Assembly: GCA_013396655.1 (NCBI GenBank)
Contig: WBMV01004761.1
Location: 1,496,088 to 1,560,087, forward strand
Length of the DNA stretch: 64,000 nucleotides
From: Campylorhamphus procurvoides
Lineage: Eukaryota; Chordata; Aves; Passeriformes; Dendrocolaptidae
Reading direction: 5' to 3'
Below the pieces are notes generated by a model. The model was given only the letters and a program-made list of their open reading frames with translations, had not been told where the DNA came from and made no database searches. Each line of letters opens with the position of its first letter. Position 1 is the first letter of the stretch. Of the stretch, positions 1 through 15,400 are shown piece after piece. Both the position numbers and the translations under genes were made by a program.

Positions 1-282
1 GTGTATGGCAACCAAAGTTTAATAACATGACTGGCAGTCCCAAAGTTATTAACAAGCTTATTAGTGATTTTGGCTATGACTACTTAAAAAACCCCTATAG
101 AAGGATAAACTATTTTCAACAGAGCAATAAATTTCCAGATGGCTGCTGTTTTCATTATTAGAATACACTTGATAGCAGCCATGATGAAACAAATTTTTAT
201 AAAAAGTTCAAAGTAGGACAAAAATGACTTTGCAGGAACAGGTCTTTTCACGCAAAGGACAAGAAGTCAGTTACAATCATAC
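1..282 (-). other. BIRC6 intron 34 (partial)
   Basis: This is AT-rich intronic sequence downstream of exon 34 that runs off the left edge. No exon, repeat family or RNA gene was recognised. Confidence 0.85.
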
Positions 283-414
283 CTTTGAAGTAGCCTGCTT
301 TAGTTTTGCCTGTTCTACTAAAAGTTTGTATGATGATCCTTTGTTGCTTTGTATTTTCTCTTTTTCCATCTGTTCCACCAAAGCCTTCTGTTTTGCTTTT
401 AATAAGTTAAGTTG
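283..414 (-). CDS. BIRC6: BIRC6 exon 34: Lys/Gln-rich coiled coil
   Basis: This 132-nt exon (44 codons, phase 0-0) encodes [40 protein letters not shown] and ATSK. It has heptad-type Leu/Lys spacing. It is the last exon before the left edge. The following mammalian segment (beginning HFKDLIRL) is not found in 1-282, so it lies outside. The donor is GTATGATT. Confidence 0.96.
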
Positions 415-3400
415 CTAAAAGAAAATGTTAATAGGAATAAATGAAAATTTAAGCAATAAGATGTTAAAAGGATCAGTATGTTCATATGACAGCAACCTTC
501 AGTTCAAATTGTAACTTGAGCTTTTAAAACACTTTTAAATCATAGCTTGGGTGTTTGCACTCAGGTGTAGTCATATTTAGAAAGTACATTATATTTACTG
601 TCCAGTATGGGTCACAGAGTGCAACAGTATACTGCAACACTTGTTCTTCCAGCAGATCCCATGCCCCGTGGTTTAAGACGAATGTCAAAGAAGTTAGGCA
701 GCCTTTAGCTACAGAACCAGACCTATGCAAAAGCAAGGCTGAATGAGTCCCAAGGCCAAAGCTGTTCCTTCTAGAAATGACACACCCTGTAAATGAGATA
801 TACTTAGGTGAAAATAGCCACTACCGTGCTGGAAGTCACCTGTTTATGATGCACGAGCTGTTTTCTGATCTTTCGGGAATACAGCCTGTCTAGGCTACTG
901 TTGCCTTTAGTAGATCTGCTCAGACTCTGAGTGTGAAGACTATTGTTTATAAAACTCCACTGGTTTCCTAATGGATATAGAAAAAAAAATAATCCATATT
1001 ATTAAACCTCCCTGAACTCCAGAGAAAAGCCTTTGTGTTTCAGCAATGGTTAGCATCTCAATAAACTAAATACTAACAAAACAAGCAAAATCTAACTCTC
1101 TTAGTATTACGTAACTATCATCCCTGACAGCAATATTTCTGACTAATTTTAAAATGCAGTGGTAGCATCTTGTTTTCATTATTCTTAAAACATATACAGA
1201 GACAAGCAAGACTGTCCTAAGTAAAAATACCTGAACAGCTTCATAGCATAAAACTTTAGAGTGCAAATAAAACTATCACATCATCTGTTTTTAAAATCTC
1301 ATTTTTCAAGTGAATTGAAAATACATTCTTAGTATATGAACAACTCCCAAAGCAACACTCACAGAAGCAAGTTGTGATAATAAGTGTGATATACCTGTTA
1401 AAAATCGTTCTCTCTCTTTTCCATTCAGAGGTTTCTTGGCTGTGGCTGCTTCGTCTTCAACAGTAGCTACATAATCCAGTAGTCTGGACACCAGCATTAC
1501 CACCCAACTGATCATGGGAATGTCTAAAACTCCTTCAAAATAAACACATTTGAGATCCTTAATAAAGTCTTGAAGCCACAACAAACTTCACACGTTTCAC
1601 TAGGCCACTCCCATTTTTAGATTTTTTTTTAAGGAGGATAGGAACCTTGAGCCCTCAAAAATGAGGGGAGAAATCAAAACATTCAGCATAAAACTTAGAT
1701 GCAAAACAAAATGGCACAGTTCTCTTAGTTTGATGAAATCAGAACTCAAAAGCTTCACCTCTATTATGCAAGCTGAAAATTAAGCAGCAATTTTGTTAAA
1801 AAGTCAAAAAGTCTATGTCCAAATTTCCTAAATACCAGATGCATAATGACAGCTGTTTACATTAAAGCACATAGACCAGATGTCTCAAATTCCATAGTGT
1901 GAAATTCCTGTCAACCAGGGCTTTGACAAGACACAACTGTGCACACAACTACCTGAATTTTCACTCCTTTACTAACGTATTTTCAAGTATCTCTTTGAAT
2001 AAGATGCAGGAAAAGCAAGACTGAGTTCACATCAGATTAACCACACTGGTGGCACTAAAACCTATTTCAGTCTCACACTTGCTATATTTTTGCATGGGTC
2101 GAAGAGACAAAAATAGATCTTGAATATCATTCAAGAAAAATCTTTGAGCGTATGGACAAATCTAAAAGAACAGTTCTAAAGTGAACTCATCAGTGCTCCA
2201 TAAAGACTAGAAACATACAAATAATGACCACTCAATCACAGTCATTTTGCAAATGGCATACTTCTACACACTGTCAATACAACAAAGACATCAGCATTAG
2301 AGGTTAAATACACATTTTTGTATCTCTGCACGGTGCTGAGCCACATTTAACTAAACAGTGCTTTTCATGCACTGACATCAAAAAGGACTAATCAACTCAA
2401 ACTATTATTAAGTCCAGATCAAACAAGAAAACTAAAGCACAGAAATCCAAAATCACACGTAGCTGGTGCCCAAGCAATAGGATGCAGCCTGACTTATTAA
2501 TTCCAGTTTTTGGATGACACTCTGACAGAAGGCAGCACACCCCAAGCAGGCAGAGGAAGAACCCAAATAGCTCCATAACAGGAACCACAGACTAAATTGC
2601 AAGAACAGAAATGAGTAGCGGTAGTGACCGCTACACACCTTTTTGGTTGGCAGAATAAAAAGGAAGGAGCCTGCTGCAGAGTGTAGTACATACCTTTTCA
2701 TACTTGTCTTTAAACAAGAGCATTTCTTTTCATATCTCATAAAAAAACTATAAATCAAAATTCTCAACCTCTCTCCCTCCCTCCAAGTGTCTTTTGCATC
2801 TTTTTTTTTCCCCTCTATACCTCTAAGTCTGCAATTTCTCTCCACCCACAACACTCACCTCTTGCTCTGATTGTCCTTTGGTTTTTGACCTTTCTCCCAG
2901 CAAGTTTTCACCCTTTGACCCTTAGTTATGTGTGATAGTTCTCAAACACGAATTTCTTCTGCCATACCTGATGCTTCCACCACACATAATATTGCCCTAG
3001 TACTCACCTGCACTGTCCAGGAGGAAGGAAGCTGGAAGACCAGCAAATAAAGCTCTGAAGTATCAGTTACTTCTGCTTCCTAAAGTCCTCCATGAGGACA
3101 ACTAGTAAGGCAAGAGCTATGAAAGGAATTGGAAGCTGTGGGGAGAGCGCAAACAGAGGTAGAGGAGATGTGAGCTTGGGTTTGCCTCAGACTAGTTAGA
3201 GACTATAGCAGGATATGGCCATGATAGAGAAAGTACATGGCAGACCAGTGGGAAGCAATAGGACACCTTCTGACACGAGCTGTGGGTTTGTTTACATCAG
3301 GAGACAGAGTAAAACTAAGGACAGAGTCTCAGCTGGCATGTACAGACTTCACAAGGCTAAGAATTTTAAACAATGTATCTTCCGTGATGCCCCTCTACAT

Positions 3401-6400
3401 GTACATAACAAATGAAATACCCTAGAGTGTGATGCTTTCAAAAGTAAGAATTTGCTTTCACCTTAGCATAGTTAAGAAAACACTCAAAAAAAGCCGAGTT
3501 CGAAGAATATAATTTCAGTAATTTTTTTAGAGAAAAAAAAAGGTAAATTCCTCATGATCACAATCCTCCCTCAATTCGATGTAGCTTGCAGAAACCACGT
3601 AGATACATCTAAAGAACTGTCCTTCATATCTGCAATTCATCTCCAAAGTCTGAAACTTAGAAAGGATCTCATGAGCAAAAAGGGGCATTTCTTTCCGAAA
3701 TGTTAAATTCCCAAGTCACTAGAGCCGTCTACACATTGAATGTTCCCCTCACTCTGTCAAAGCTTCCTAAATGAATTAAAAACAATCAAATAGATTTTGC
3801 TCAGATTTAGATGGGATGGGGGAGGAATCTCTTTTACCACCTAAAGAACAACAAGATTCATCACATTTTAAAAGACAACTGTGTTTTGGAAGTACAGTAA
3901 ACAAGCAATTTCTTCTTTTAACACACCAAAAATTGTGAGTTAGTCTCTCAATTTTCTAGCTTATAATGAATATGAAAATAGTTTCCCAAATTAAAGGGCT
4001 ACCTTCAGTTCTTCTGTGCACAGGTAAATGAGGTTGCAGTGGTGACAGCAGGTTATCCAGGAGATTAAGTAAACTTTCTAAAACACCACTGTTGCTAAGC
4101 GATCTTTGGCCAATGCAAGAAAGCAACATGAAGACCCTAAAAATAAAATTTACATATTTAAGATTTTATCTCTTTTTCAGATTCATTAATATCCTGAAAC
4201 ACCCTTTACAGAGCAATATTCTCCTAGGCTTTCATCTGAGACACAGATTGCTACAGAAAGCAGTACTGAGGCTCAGCACGTGAAATCAATTTCACGTCCT
4301 GTTGTTTTAAGGTTAATGCAGCATTTTAGGGTGAACGTTTTCTCTTTCACCCTCAAGAGGCCAGCAGAGCCTTCCACACCTGAAACAAGATCTCATTTTA
4401 TTTCCTATTACATATTACTGAATAGCAGGGAGCGAGAAATTCTTATATCCTTGAATTAATTAATTTTAAAAAAATCTGAAAATATAAATGTTGATGTACA
4501 AAGAAGGCAGAAAGCCATAAAAAAAGAAATATGACTGATTAAAATAAAATGCTAATGTTTAGAATATCAAAGACCTCAATCAATAATCTGAAATAACCAA
4601 TACATCAAACATTCAGGGCTCAACTCTAACATGCTTGCTCTTATCTCAGTGCAATCTTTTGTATTAAATGCTAATATTGTGCCTTCCAGTCTCAATCCTA
4701 CTTCCAAATGCAGTAGAAGAGCAGCTCTATGACGAGAGTACATTTAAGCTTGATAAAGGAGAAGGCCATTTTTGACACTCAGGAGCAATCCTGCCAGGTA
4801 TGCAAAGATCTCCAAGTCAGGAAAAACAGAAACTTACTGTAGTGCAAGCACCAAGTAAGTGCAATAAATAACTGCAATCAGACATTTATCATTTGCGGTA
4901 TTTTTTGAGTCTATATCCTAAATCAATGAAAATGATGGATAAGTATCCTTCAGTCACATTTTGTCAATCCCAGTGCCAAGTTATGAACAACTGAATTACT
5001 TCAGCGATCCACAGGTAAAGTATCAATATAGACTTACACCTTACCTGTCTTGTGGGAAAATGAGAAGTTGTTCTGAATTGTACAATTCCTGCAGTACATT
5101 TGAGAGAAACTGACCCCACCACCTTTCTCCTCCACAGAGCTGAACAAGCAGAAGGCCAGTATGCAATCTTATCTTTGGGGTTCCACTAATACACAGGTGT
5201 TTAAATAACTCTTCACAAGCCTGAGCATGAAAAGTACTTTGCAGAACCACAGGAACCGAGTGCCCTTTTAAGAGAAGAGAACAACTATGTTTAAACAGAC
5301 AATGACTTCAAAACACAGTAAAAAGTTAGTAAGTTTTCAGAACAACTAGGATTTGACTAATTGGCACAGGAGTAAAGGAGGGTGAGATGGCATGGGGAGA
5401 TGGCAATTTGCAGGCAGCTTGAAAAGACCAGGCCATTTGGTCAAAACTAAATTATTTCCAGGTCAGTGCAACTATCCACCCAGAGTCTACAAAAAGTAAA
5501 AACCAAGCCATCACCACACTTAAGAACAAACTGGCACAGAAAATTACAAGACAGACACACCTATCAAGAGAATAATGCTCTGCTTTTTTTTTTCCTTTTT
5601 AAAAAAGGAAAACTAAAGCAAACCAAACCAAACCACTTCTCCTAATCAGACTTTTCAATTTCAATTCTCCAAGAATTCTTTGAATGGCAAGGCAATTTCT
5701 GCTTCCCCTGCCCACTTCTAACTGCCTAATCTACCTCCAGCATTGCACAGGCTTCAGTGCTTACAGATCCTTCCTCAAGGTGATTCTACCTAAGAAGCCT
5801 TTTGTTACTTCAGCAAACTGAATCAGCCTACAGAAGAAACAGATGACTACCCAAACAAAGGAATATGCAGCCAGGAGTACAGAAAAAGGAGAAGTACCTT
5901 GACACCTTCTCCTATCCTTTTCAGGAAGCAATTAGGCCACCTTGGTGCCACTGGTGAAACTCTACACTATATGTTACCAGCTACTAAAATCATAGCAGAT
6001 CGGGCAGTAAGCAACCTGTCCGGTGAAAGGTGTCTCTGCCCATGGCAGGGTGCTGAAACTAGTTATCTCTGAGGTCCCTTTCAACTCAAACACCATTCTA
6101 CCTTTCTACAATTCTACACCTAAACATAATTGAAAAGATTTATAGTAGGAAAGTACAAATCAATGAACAGAAATACTTGCAAATTGTTTCTAAAACATGA
6201 CAACAAATCAGACCCTCAAAAAATACTAACCATTAGAAGAATGAAGTAAACTAAGCAAAGTATCCAGTAAGTATCTAATGATGGTGCGTAACTGTTCAGT
6301 GGATGACATCTGAATCAACTCTTTTGGATCAGACTGTTCCTTCAGTGTTTTTCTGCTTGCACCTAAAGCAACTTTGAGCCTCTGAACAGCATGATGAGCC

Positions 6401-9400
6401 AAGTTGAGTTGAAGCTGCAGCTGAATGCAATCCTGGTAAGCAGAAAATACCCTGCTATCTTCTTCTACCGCCTTGTCGGGCTTTCGCAAAAAGTACTGGG
6501 CATTGTTAGCACTATTGAGTGGTGGCAGGTCAATACTCTGCAGAAGGATTTCTAACCGATGACAGGCCAAATTGTACCTAAAGGGAAATATTCAAAAAAC
6601 ACAATTCAATACACATTAGCAAACAGCAATACATTTGACAGTCACCCTGCCAGAAGATGGCTTCTGGTCCATTTCGAACGCAATGTTAAAACAAAAACTG
6701 AAAAAAATACAGTGTAGTCTTTGTTACTGCTATAAAGATATTCACTGTAACAACTCTACAACACAGTTTTCATGGGTCTGAAGAATTAATGGGAAGAAAA
6801 AGGATCTGTAACATTATGATATCCCAGTGTTTTACATTAAAATAACTAGTAGTTACATTTTTTCCTTCTAACCTGCATTGTATGTCTTCTTGCAACGCAA
6901 CCATCATTGCCAAATGTTGGTCAATTTCAGGCTGATTCGCAGCTTCACCTTCTCCTCTGAGGGGATCGTGCATTAGTTTCAGCTCATTTTCAAAGGGTAA
7001 GATATAGGTATGGCCATAGTAAAATCCTAGTGGGATCTTCGCTCTGGCATTTGTGCTGCCATATCGACCAATAACAGTGATCTGAAAGAGAACACAACTA
7101 CATTTTAACACAATTGTAACAGAACAGACAAAATACAGTAATGCCAAGTCAAGAATACATTAAAAAATTCAGCCAACTCAAATTTGGTCTGAAGAGAGCT
7201 TAAGTGAAAGCTCACATACTAACAAACATCGGAGTTTAAAAGATAGAGCATGCAGTCTGTCTCCTTTTACCTTCATAAACCTGCAAACTGGTGGTGGCAA
7301 CAAGTCATGTAGAATAAGTGAATGCGTGCTAATGTCAGTAGCCACCACCAGCCGCCTCCCATCCACCTCTTCTCCTAAAGTCCAGATGTCAATGGACAGA
7401 GAAGCCAAATCTCCACAAGTGGGAATCAATACATCTGTCAGTAATATAGGTCTTCCAAAGTCCAAGGTCACAAATCTTCTTGCTCCTAGAGGAAAAACAC
7501 AGGAATGCCTAAAATCCTGGGGTATGCTAACCAGTGAAGAGATGTTACTGCTCAGACAATACAGCCATTGTTTATGTATTATTTAAAAGATGTATTTGTA
7601 TATTTGAGGCTAAAAATAGCTGTGCAATCTCAGAAACTCTCACTACAGTTTGCACACTTGGAGAAGAAAATTCTGGCCTCAACATAATTAATTTTTTTTT
7701 TTTTGCTTTTTATGTTCTACGTCAGAACAGGTACTATGTCCAGAGATTGAACATATTGCCCCCAGGATTTTTGAACTACCAGCAAATGCTGGGTCTTAAA
7801 CTTCCAGGTATAATAGAATACAAACTGAGAAATATCTTTTCTCTGGAAAACCAAGTGAGACTGTAGCTAAGCAACTTACTTAAGGCTCTGGAAAATATTC
7901 CATTTCTTATTAGAAAACGTGTCAAAACCATTATTAAGACTTGTGGTTTTACCTGAGTGCATTCGCTCTATAATAATTGACTGATGAGGTGGAGGTTGAA
8001 GAAAATGTGAAGCGTGAGATATTGCAAGAGCAAGACCAGATCCAAGTGGATTCTGAGGAGTGGAAAAACATCAGTAAAATTAAGTGATTAAAATTTCTGC
8101 ATTTATAATGAGCTGTTCTCTACTAAAGACTGTAAGAAAACCTCTTGTAATTTAAATATGTATAATTTTGACAACAACTCACTACATTTAGATTTGAGCA
8201 TGAACCATCAAAATATGTTCAAAGGATTAATAACTCCTTATACAGTTACTGTAACTCCAATTAAGAGATACCATTTGAGGTACTATAACAATACCATCTT
8301 GCTTTCCCCTAAGTCCTATTCATATTGTCTAAATTTAGTGATGCAATTTTCACATCTCACCCAAATAAACAGACATTTACTAACACTCAAGAACAAATTA
8401 ATACCCTGGTAATGCTTACAGAATCTTGTTCCTCTAAGAAAAATAATGAAAATAATTACCGTTCTAGACTTGCTTGTATTTTTGTTATGCGCTGCAAGGG
8501 TAACTGTTGGGGGGTCAATGACTGAACCAGGGAAAAGCTGAGCAAGCTCTGCATTAATAACAGCAGAAACTGCTTCATTAGGTGGAGTCAAAGGTGGAGT
8601 CATGAAGAGAGGAGTTGTTTTTGGTGTGGGTGGAATGACATCTGAAGGATGAATGAAAAACCCTGGGGCTGCTACTGGATTAGAAGGCACAGAGTTGTGA
8701 ACAGGACCAACTGCTGATGCTGCTGCTGCCGCCGCTGCTGTTGTCTGATGCAATTTTGCTTCCAGCTTAGCTTTCTGTGGGGAAAATGAAAGCAGTGTAT
8801 GTGGCAGATAAAACTGCTTGTGAACACAGGAGTACTACTGAGGCACAAGTTCAACTTTAATTATACAACTAGATTAAATAACTACTGTAGATTAAAACTA
8901 CATTCAACATAGCCATGCTACACGTCCAATGACAAGCTGAAAAATTAAACTGTATTTAATTTGACTCACTTGATGAGGAACATGAGTAATCAACTGGAGC
9001 AATCAAAAAAACAGTAAAACCCCTACCACTGAACAGCAAAGGAGAGTCAACACAGCCAAGCCTCATACTGACAACGGCTTTACGACTGGTACTTCCCTGT
9101 GTCAGCAAGTGTGCCTTTTATTTCACTGGGATTTTCCAATTTCAGACTGATATACTTAGGCATTAAGACTTAGGGTTGATTATGAACTCCCAACCCACCC
9201 TCAAAATACACAAAAAACAAGTCTGAAAGATCAAAGCAGCATGGAAGACACTCTCAGCACTTTGTTTAATAAGAGTGATCCAGAGTGCAGAGCTGTTCCT
9301 TCCTCAAATACACTACGGAGAAAAAAAAGAAAAGAAAAAAAAAAGGCAAATAGCTCAGCAACTACTTTCTGAGCTTTCGAAGTTTAGAGACAGCACTGAA

Positions 9401-12400
9401 ATATAGCCAAATAGCCTCCAACCTGTTGCTGAAGCTTCAAAAGCTGCTGCTGTTTCTCTTGCAGCACCTGGAGCTGTTGCTCGGCTGAGGCCATTGCATG
9501 AGAGAGAGACTGCAAAGCTACCTGGGCTGCTGAACTCAGTGCTGTGGAGGCTTCCCCAACCGTTCCAGAAGAGAGGCCACCAACTGCTGGGGTAACCCCA
9601 AAGGTACTCACTGGCATGAAACAAACAAACAACACAAAGCTTGTCTGTAGAAATGATCAAACACACCTTTAATTCCTTATTAATTGTTCAGAGAGATGTT
9701 AAAAAAAAAAAAAAGGAGAAATAGCTCCTTTTATCCAATTCTTGCTACAAAGTAACATCATCTTGAATTACATAATATATGGTTGATAGACCATGGTCAT
9801 ACAATGCAATACTTGGATTACAAAAAAGCCACCTAATGCTCTGGAATTCTTCCACCATGTAAGGCTGTAAGGTAAAAATGCAAGTTTGTGTATTATACTC
9901 TCCACCAGAAACAAACTGATTCAAATTAATAAATTTTTAATCCAGTTGCTTGTTAAGCTCCAAGAAGTTTGACGTTGCACAAAGTAACTATTCAAAAGAC
10001 ACCCGCATAAACAAAACATTTCAACACTTACAAAACTACAGGTGGCCTCTTTGTCAAACAGCACCTTTATGTCCAAATAAAAATATATTATGGAACTATG
10101 ACTAAGTAGAAAGAAATTAAAAATTGTATATACCAGTAAACGTACTTGCATCGTCCCTTTCTATTCTAGTTCCATCACTTGTTGAAACACAGGTAAAGTG
10201 CAGAGGTTCAACTTCCAGAAGTCCAGTAAGAGAAGTAAAACTACCTTCAGCAGCTGCACAGCTACTTATTTTCCCATTTCCTGGAAGAGAAACATGTATC
10301 TGCACAATCAGACCATGTTTTCTTGATAGCAACATTTCAAGTCATGAAGTACTGACAGGGACAACTAAACATAATCCACATATTTTATTAGTTCACACTG
10401 TGGAACAAACACCTTAATATTATCACATCCACAATATAAATGGACATATATTTTCAAAAGGATAATGCTGTCAAATCTGAACAGAGTATATTAATAAGTT
10501 CAACTCCTAAATGTGACAGGAGAAGTGTAATGTAACCTTAATTTGAGAAATAAATTATATAGGAATGCTCTTATTCTTTCTACACTGAAAGCAAACCATT
10601 GATGTTACTATAAAGGAAGAGGAAGAAACTGTCAGAGCAACTAAGATCATACAAAAATTTAGTAGAAAAACTAGGCTATTAATCAATTTCCTAAAAAGTT
10701 CACAGACCTGTATGGAGGAAGGGCTAGGAAGGAGAAGGGCATACAAGAAAAAGAAAGGAGTCACCAATGACTGACAAATACGCTTGCTATAGAGAAGAAT
10801 TTCCTGACAGGTAAAAATTATCTAATTCTTAGGACATTCCATGGCCTTAAGATTCACTTACGAACTAACCTGAGAGGATAGATACAAATATGTTTTTAAG
10901 GTATTTTAATGCCTCTGAAGCAGAAAAAAAAACCATCAAACATGTAAAATGCATGTAATATGGAAGTAGAGGAATGCCATACAGCAGCTTCCCAACTTCA
11001 GAAAAATCCACTTAGGTTTCTCTGCTCATGTGAGTGTTGCTAGTCTAAACGAATAATAACACATCTCAAGGAAGCTACTCCACAGAGGTGACAGATGCTT
11101 CCTAGATAACTCTGACCCAGGGAATGAGAGCAGCCTTTATGTTTAATCTCTGCCCTTAGATATTCTACAGGATCAGAAAATAACAGATTCCAGAAAAAGG
11201 CTTTTTCCTTGCCCTAAGGCTATACGAAATGTGAAAGATATCATAAAGCAAGAAACTACAGCTTGGCTGCACGGCTATGAAACAGATGGAAAGTATAAAA
11301 ACAAATCTTAACTAAAGGAAAACAGTCTAATAGAGAAATCTATCAATTCTTCCACAATAGATTACTGCTAAATATACATACCTGACAAAACATCAGACAA
11401 ATCAATTTCATCTGACTGTACTCCAATGCTGCTGTTATATACATTTTTACAAGAAGAGCCACATATTTCCAAATCAAACAGAACTGGATCAAAAGGTGAA
11501 CTATATAATCCATATCTGCAAACAGAGTAAGACAAACAGCACTATTCAAACAATAGGAATTCATATAAAATTATTTACAGAAAAAGGCCAACTATTTCAC
11601 TATTTCATCACTAGGATTCTGCAAACTATGAATTTCATTTGACATATAAAAATTATCATTTACTTACACTTCATTAAAGTAACTTATTAGATGGCCTTTT
11701 CAAACAATTTATCTTGCTAAAAGAGTTTTGAAAATGTAGTCCTAAAAACATGTCACACAATCACACTCAAACACGGAAACTGGAACTACAAGCCTCAGAC
11801 AATTGGCCACAACAATACACATGCCTGCACATGGTAAATCTGATATGTGTCTGAAGGGAGTAAAAGCACAGCACCGTTCCAAAAGGGCAAAAGAAATTGC
11901 ACCTCAGCTTGTTCTTCCAGCTGAAGTAAGAATTTAAAAAGGAAATGCTGCGAGGCATACCAACCAACACTTGCAATAAATATCTCAACAGCACCTACTT
12001 TGGCAGTACTGCAAGGGGAAAAATAGCCCCATCACTAAGGTAACAAGGTCCCAAATCAATTAGGGTTTTATAAGCCAAGAAAAAGGAAAATCCAAAGTAG
12101 TATCGAAATCAGTGCTCTAGGGTTTTTTTTTTCTGTACCAATACCTATTACCAGCAACTGACAAGAGGAAAAAAAAAATGGAAATCGGGCCAAATTACGA
12201 ACCAGGAAAGAAAGAAGACACCTGTGTAAGTACAAAAGTGAGAAACAACATTCTGCACTTTGACTGGCAAGAGACAGAAGAAATATGAAGTATTTCCACA
12301 AACACAGAGGGACAGCAAGTTCTTCCACCCCCTTTTCCCTCTGCCTCTGAACAGCTTCTCTTTTTTTTAGGAGGTGAGCAAAGCCCCCAGCAGGTAATGC

Positions 12401-15400
12401 GGAGAAGGCTGGAGCATTTACATGTCTTTTTTGATCAGGTAGTCACAAATGTGTACATGTCTACATAAATATATAGCACCAGCAGCAAGGCAGAACAGAT
12501 TCCAGACTTCTCTGGATGTTAAAATGCTTCCACATGAGCTGGACTCAGTGCTTTCTGCCATGCAATATTAACACTGTAATTCGTCAGAAAATGATGAATG
12601 ATGTTACAAAAGGGCAATAATTGTTACAAATCATCTAAGAATTACAGCTCAACCCATTTAATGTACATTTCCCAACCAAGTCACTTACAAGGTAGCAAAT
12701 TTAAAATGACAACCTTATACTAAGAACAACACAGGAGAGACTGGTTGCTCTTTACAAGCACGCATTGGACAGGACCAGTGCATAGGGCACATCTGACAGG
12801 ACTGACCTCTTTGCTGCCTGACCCTCTTTCGTAAGCATGACCTCAGATTTACAAAATTCAATAAATCAGGTCAGCTCAATACTTATTACTTGCATGATTT
12901 AAATGAAGAGTTTGATTTATTAAGTAAGCAGGTGATAAAACCTAAAAATTCCACAGCGGCTTTGTAGAGTAGAATCAGAATCTGAACGCACAGCAGAAGG
13001 TTAAATACATTCTGTCCAACCCACATTAGCTGGTTGGCACATGGTGAGAATAATGCCAAGGTCAAGGGTTCAATCCCCATATGAGCCATTAACTTAAAGA
13101 GTTTGACTTGATGATCCTCACAGGTCCCTTCCAACTCAGAATATTCTGTGATACTGTGATTTCAGCAAGCATAGTGCCTTTTACCCACCCTTCAGAAGGA
13201 ATGATCAAGTTCATAGTTTTAAGCTGCATTAGCAACACTTTTCTCAAAAGATCACAGAAGTTATATCAACAAAAAAGAACTGAATCCACAATGTCACGTA
13301 AAAATTCATCACCCTATTCATCTGTGCAGTAATGAATATTAGCGATGCAAAAAACAGCTCAAGGAAATGCTTTAAGAATGACTACAGATCTGGAGAACAC
13401 AATCAAGATAGAAACATAGCCTGAACATCCAAAATTTGTTAAGAATGAAATAATGTGCTCTCCGTTGCCAGTGTGGACAGGACACAAGCACTAGTTGTAG
13501 CAGGAGAGATTTCAGATTAGATTTGAGCAGGAGACAATTTAAGTGTTAATGACAAGAATAATTAAGCCATGTAATAAAATACTTGGAATAATTAAATTTC
13601 ACCACTACTTGAATCAGGTACTTTTGAGAACAGGCGGCAGAAATTGTCAGATTTGTTAGAGACAAATCAACATGCTTTGTTGTAATACAGCCTAAAATAC
13701 TGCCTGAAATCCATTTTTTTTGTTATTCTCTGAACTGCAAGTAATGTAACACACTCAACTGCCTTTCTCCTTTCAAGTTTTACTTGCTTTATTGCACCAC
13801 ATCATAGTAAACTGAGTACTACTCTCCCTTAAGACAACATGACTGTGAAGATTCTTTAATTAGACATCTGCTTTTATTTGACTACCAGATGTTAGGCTAC
13901 TGCACCTGGGACCAATACAAAGGGGAAAAACAATACTATAAACTCTGTGACACAAACACAATACAACACAACTCAGAGGGAGGGAAGGGGGAAAGGCCAA
14001 AGCAATGGCTGCATACTAATTTCTCTTTAGAAAACCCAACCCCCCCAAAACTAAAATGATGGTATTCTCTTGATCTGTAGACACATGAAGAAAGGGCCAG
14101 AAATTTTGCATAAATTAATAAACTAAATGAAGAAATAGTCAGTTCTTGATAAAGAGCTATAGTAATCAAATAAAGAATTAGACAGGTGTGTTTACTGCTA
14201 TTCTTAACACTGACTATAGGGTTACCAGGTTAAAAGAGAAAGCAAATTCAGTTTCAAGAAAAAAAATCTATAAATCACTGCCTAGAAACTTTCAGAAAAC
14301 CTAAGCTTGAAGGATACCAAGAACAAAGGCTCACTTCAGAAATCTTTCCTTAAAATGCAGACAGCTGTGCTCCCACTAAGTGATGTGAAATGTCACATGT
14401 ACCAAATTCAAAAGTGGGCAACAGGAAAGGAAAAAAACCTATTTCAGCTATGTTAAGGTACTTGAGAACAATCTGTATAAAGGGACAAGTCAATTCCCAC
14501 AGAAAGGTACCATTCTCATGTCAAGTGTAACTTTCACATTTTTCTCCTCCATTTGGTTTATAAAGAAAATTCAACATAAAACCACAAAACCTTTTATTTT
14601 TCCAGTTTACTTTGTGTATTTTTCAAAATTCTCAGTTACCCAGCTACCATTTCTACTGCTGGGTTAAGTCTTGTGATCAACTGCATGGATTACGGATGCT
14701 GAAATGAATAACATGAATAACTAAGAAGAGAAATGCAGTTAGAAAGCATGATAGGGATCCAAGTGTAACACCTGAGAGTAAAATTTTATCAAGTATTTTG
14801 TAATTATAGTCTTTTAAAAGCAAAACCAAAAATAAACAAACATCTTCCCGCCCTCCAAAACTTCACTTAATACATTTTCTACTACGTTTTTCATTTTACC
14901 TGAAGATTTTGAAATAACCTCCCACCTCTTCTACTTTGATCTTACTTGACTTTGAGGAAAACTCTTGCACCCAAACCACAACTGTAAGAATTATCAAACA
15001 GCAACATGTTCCCAACACCATAATGCAGCTTTGGAAAATTCTACAAAACTGAACCACCAGAGATTTTCTGTATTGTGTAAATCCAAAACTAAACATCCAA
15101 TCAGTTCAGCATGTAAAATATGCAGTATCACAGTTTGAAATTACATTAATATATAATTTAAAATAAACACCAGCACTCCCAGTAAATTACTCCAGATCTC
15201 TACACTTAAAATCTGACCTCTAATAGAAATATATTGGCTGTATGGTCAGCCTACAGAGAGACTAGCTTTGTGAAGCATTATGCAGAACTGAAAGTATTTG
15301 GTATATCTCATTCCCTCCAATACTCAAAATAGGGCATGTTAGTCCTTACTCTAAAAAGTATAAATACTAGCTTAACGATTGCACAGACTTCAAACATTAC

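Larger units (their letters stand above)
5265..6230 (-). other. BIRC6 intron 29
   Basis: 966-nt intron that contains a T/A quasi-palindrome near 5590 and a CR1 3' fragment at 6006-6117, listed separately. Confidence 0.85.

Noticed and set aside
7534..7866. 110-codon plus-strand open frame in intron 26
   Set aside because: It includes a poly-Phe run from a T homopolymer and has no recognisable similarity. It is opposite to the BIRC6 strand.
13017..13092. tRNA-Ile-like sequence as a functional tRNA gene
   Set aside because: The 5' half with the A box is degraded, the acceptor stem cannot pair, and a CR1-type tail follows directly, so it is a SINE head.
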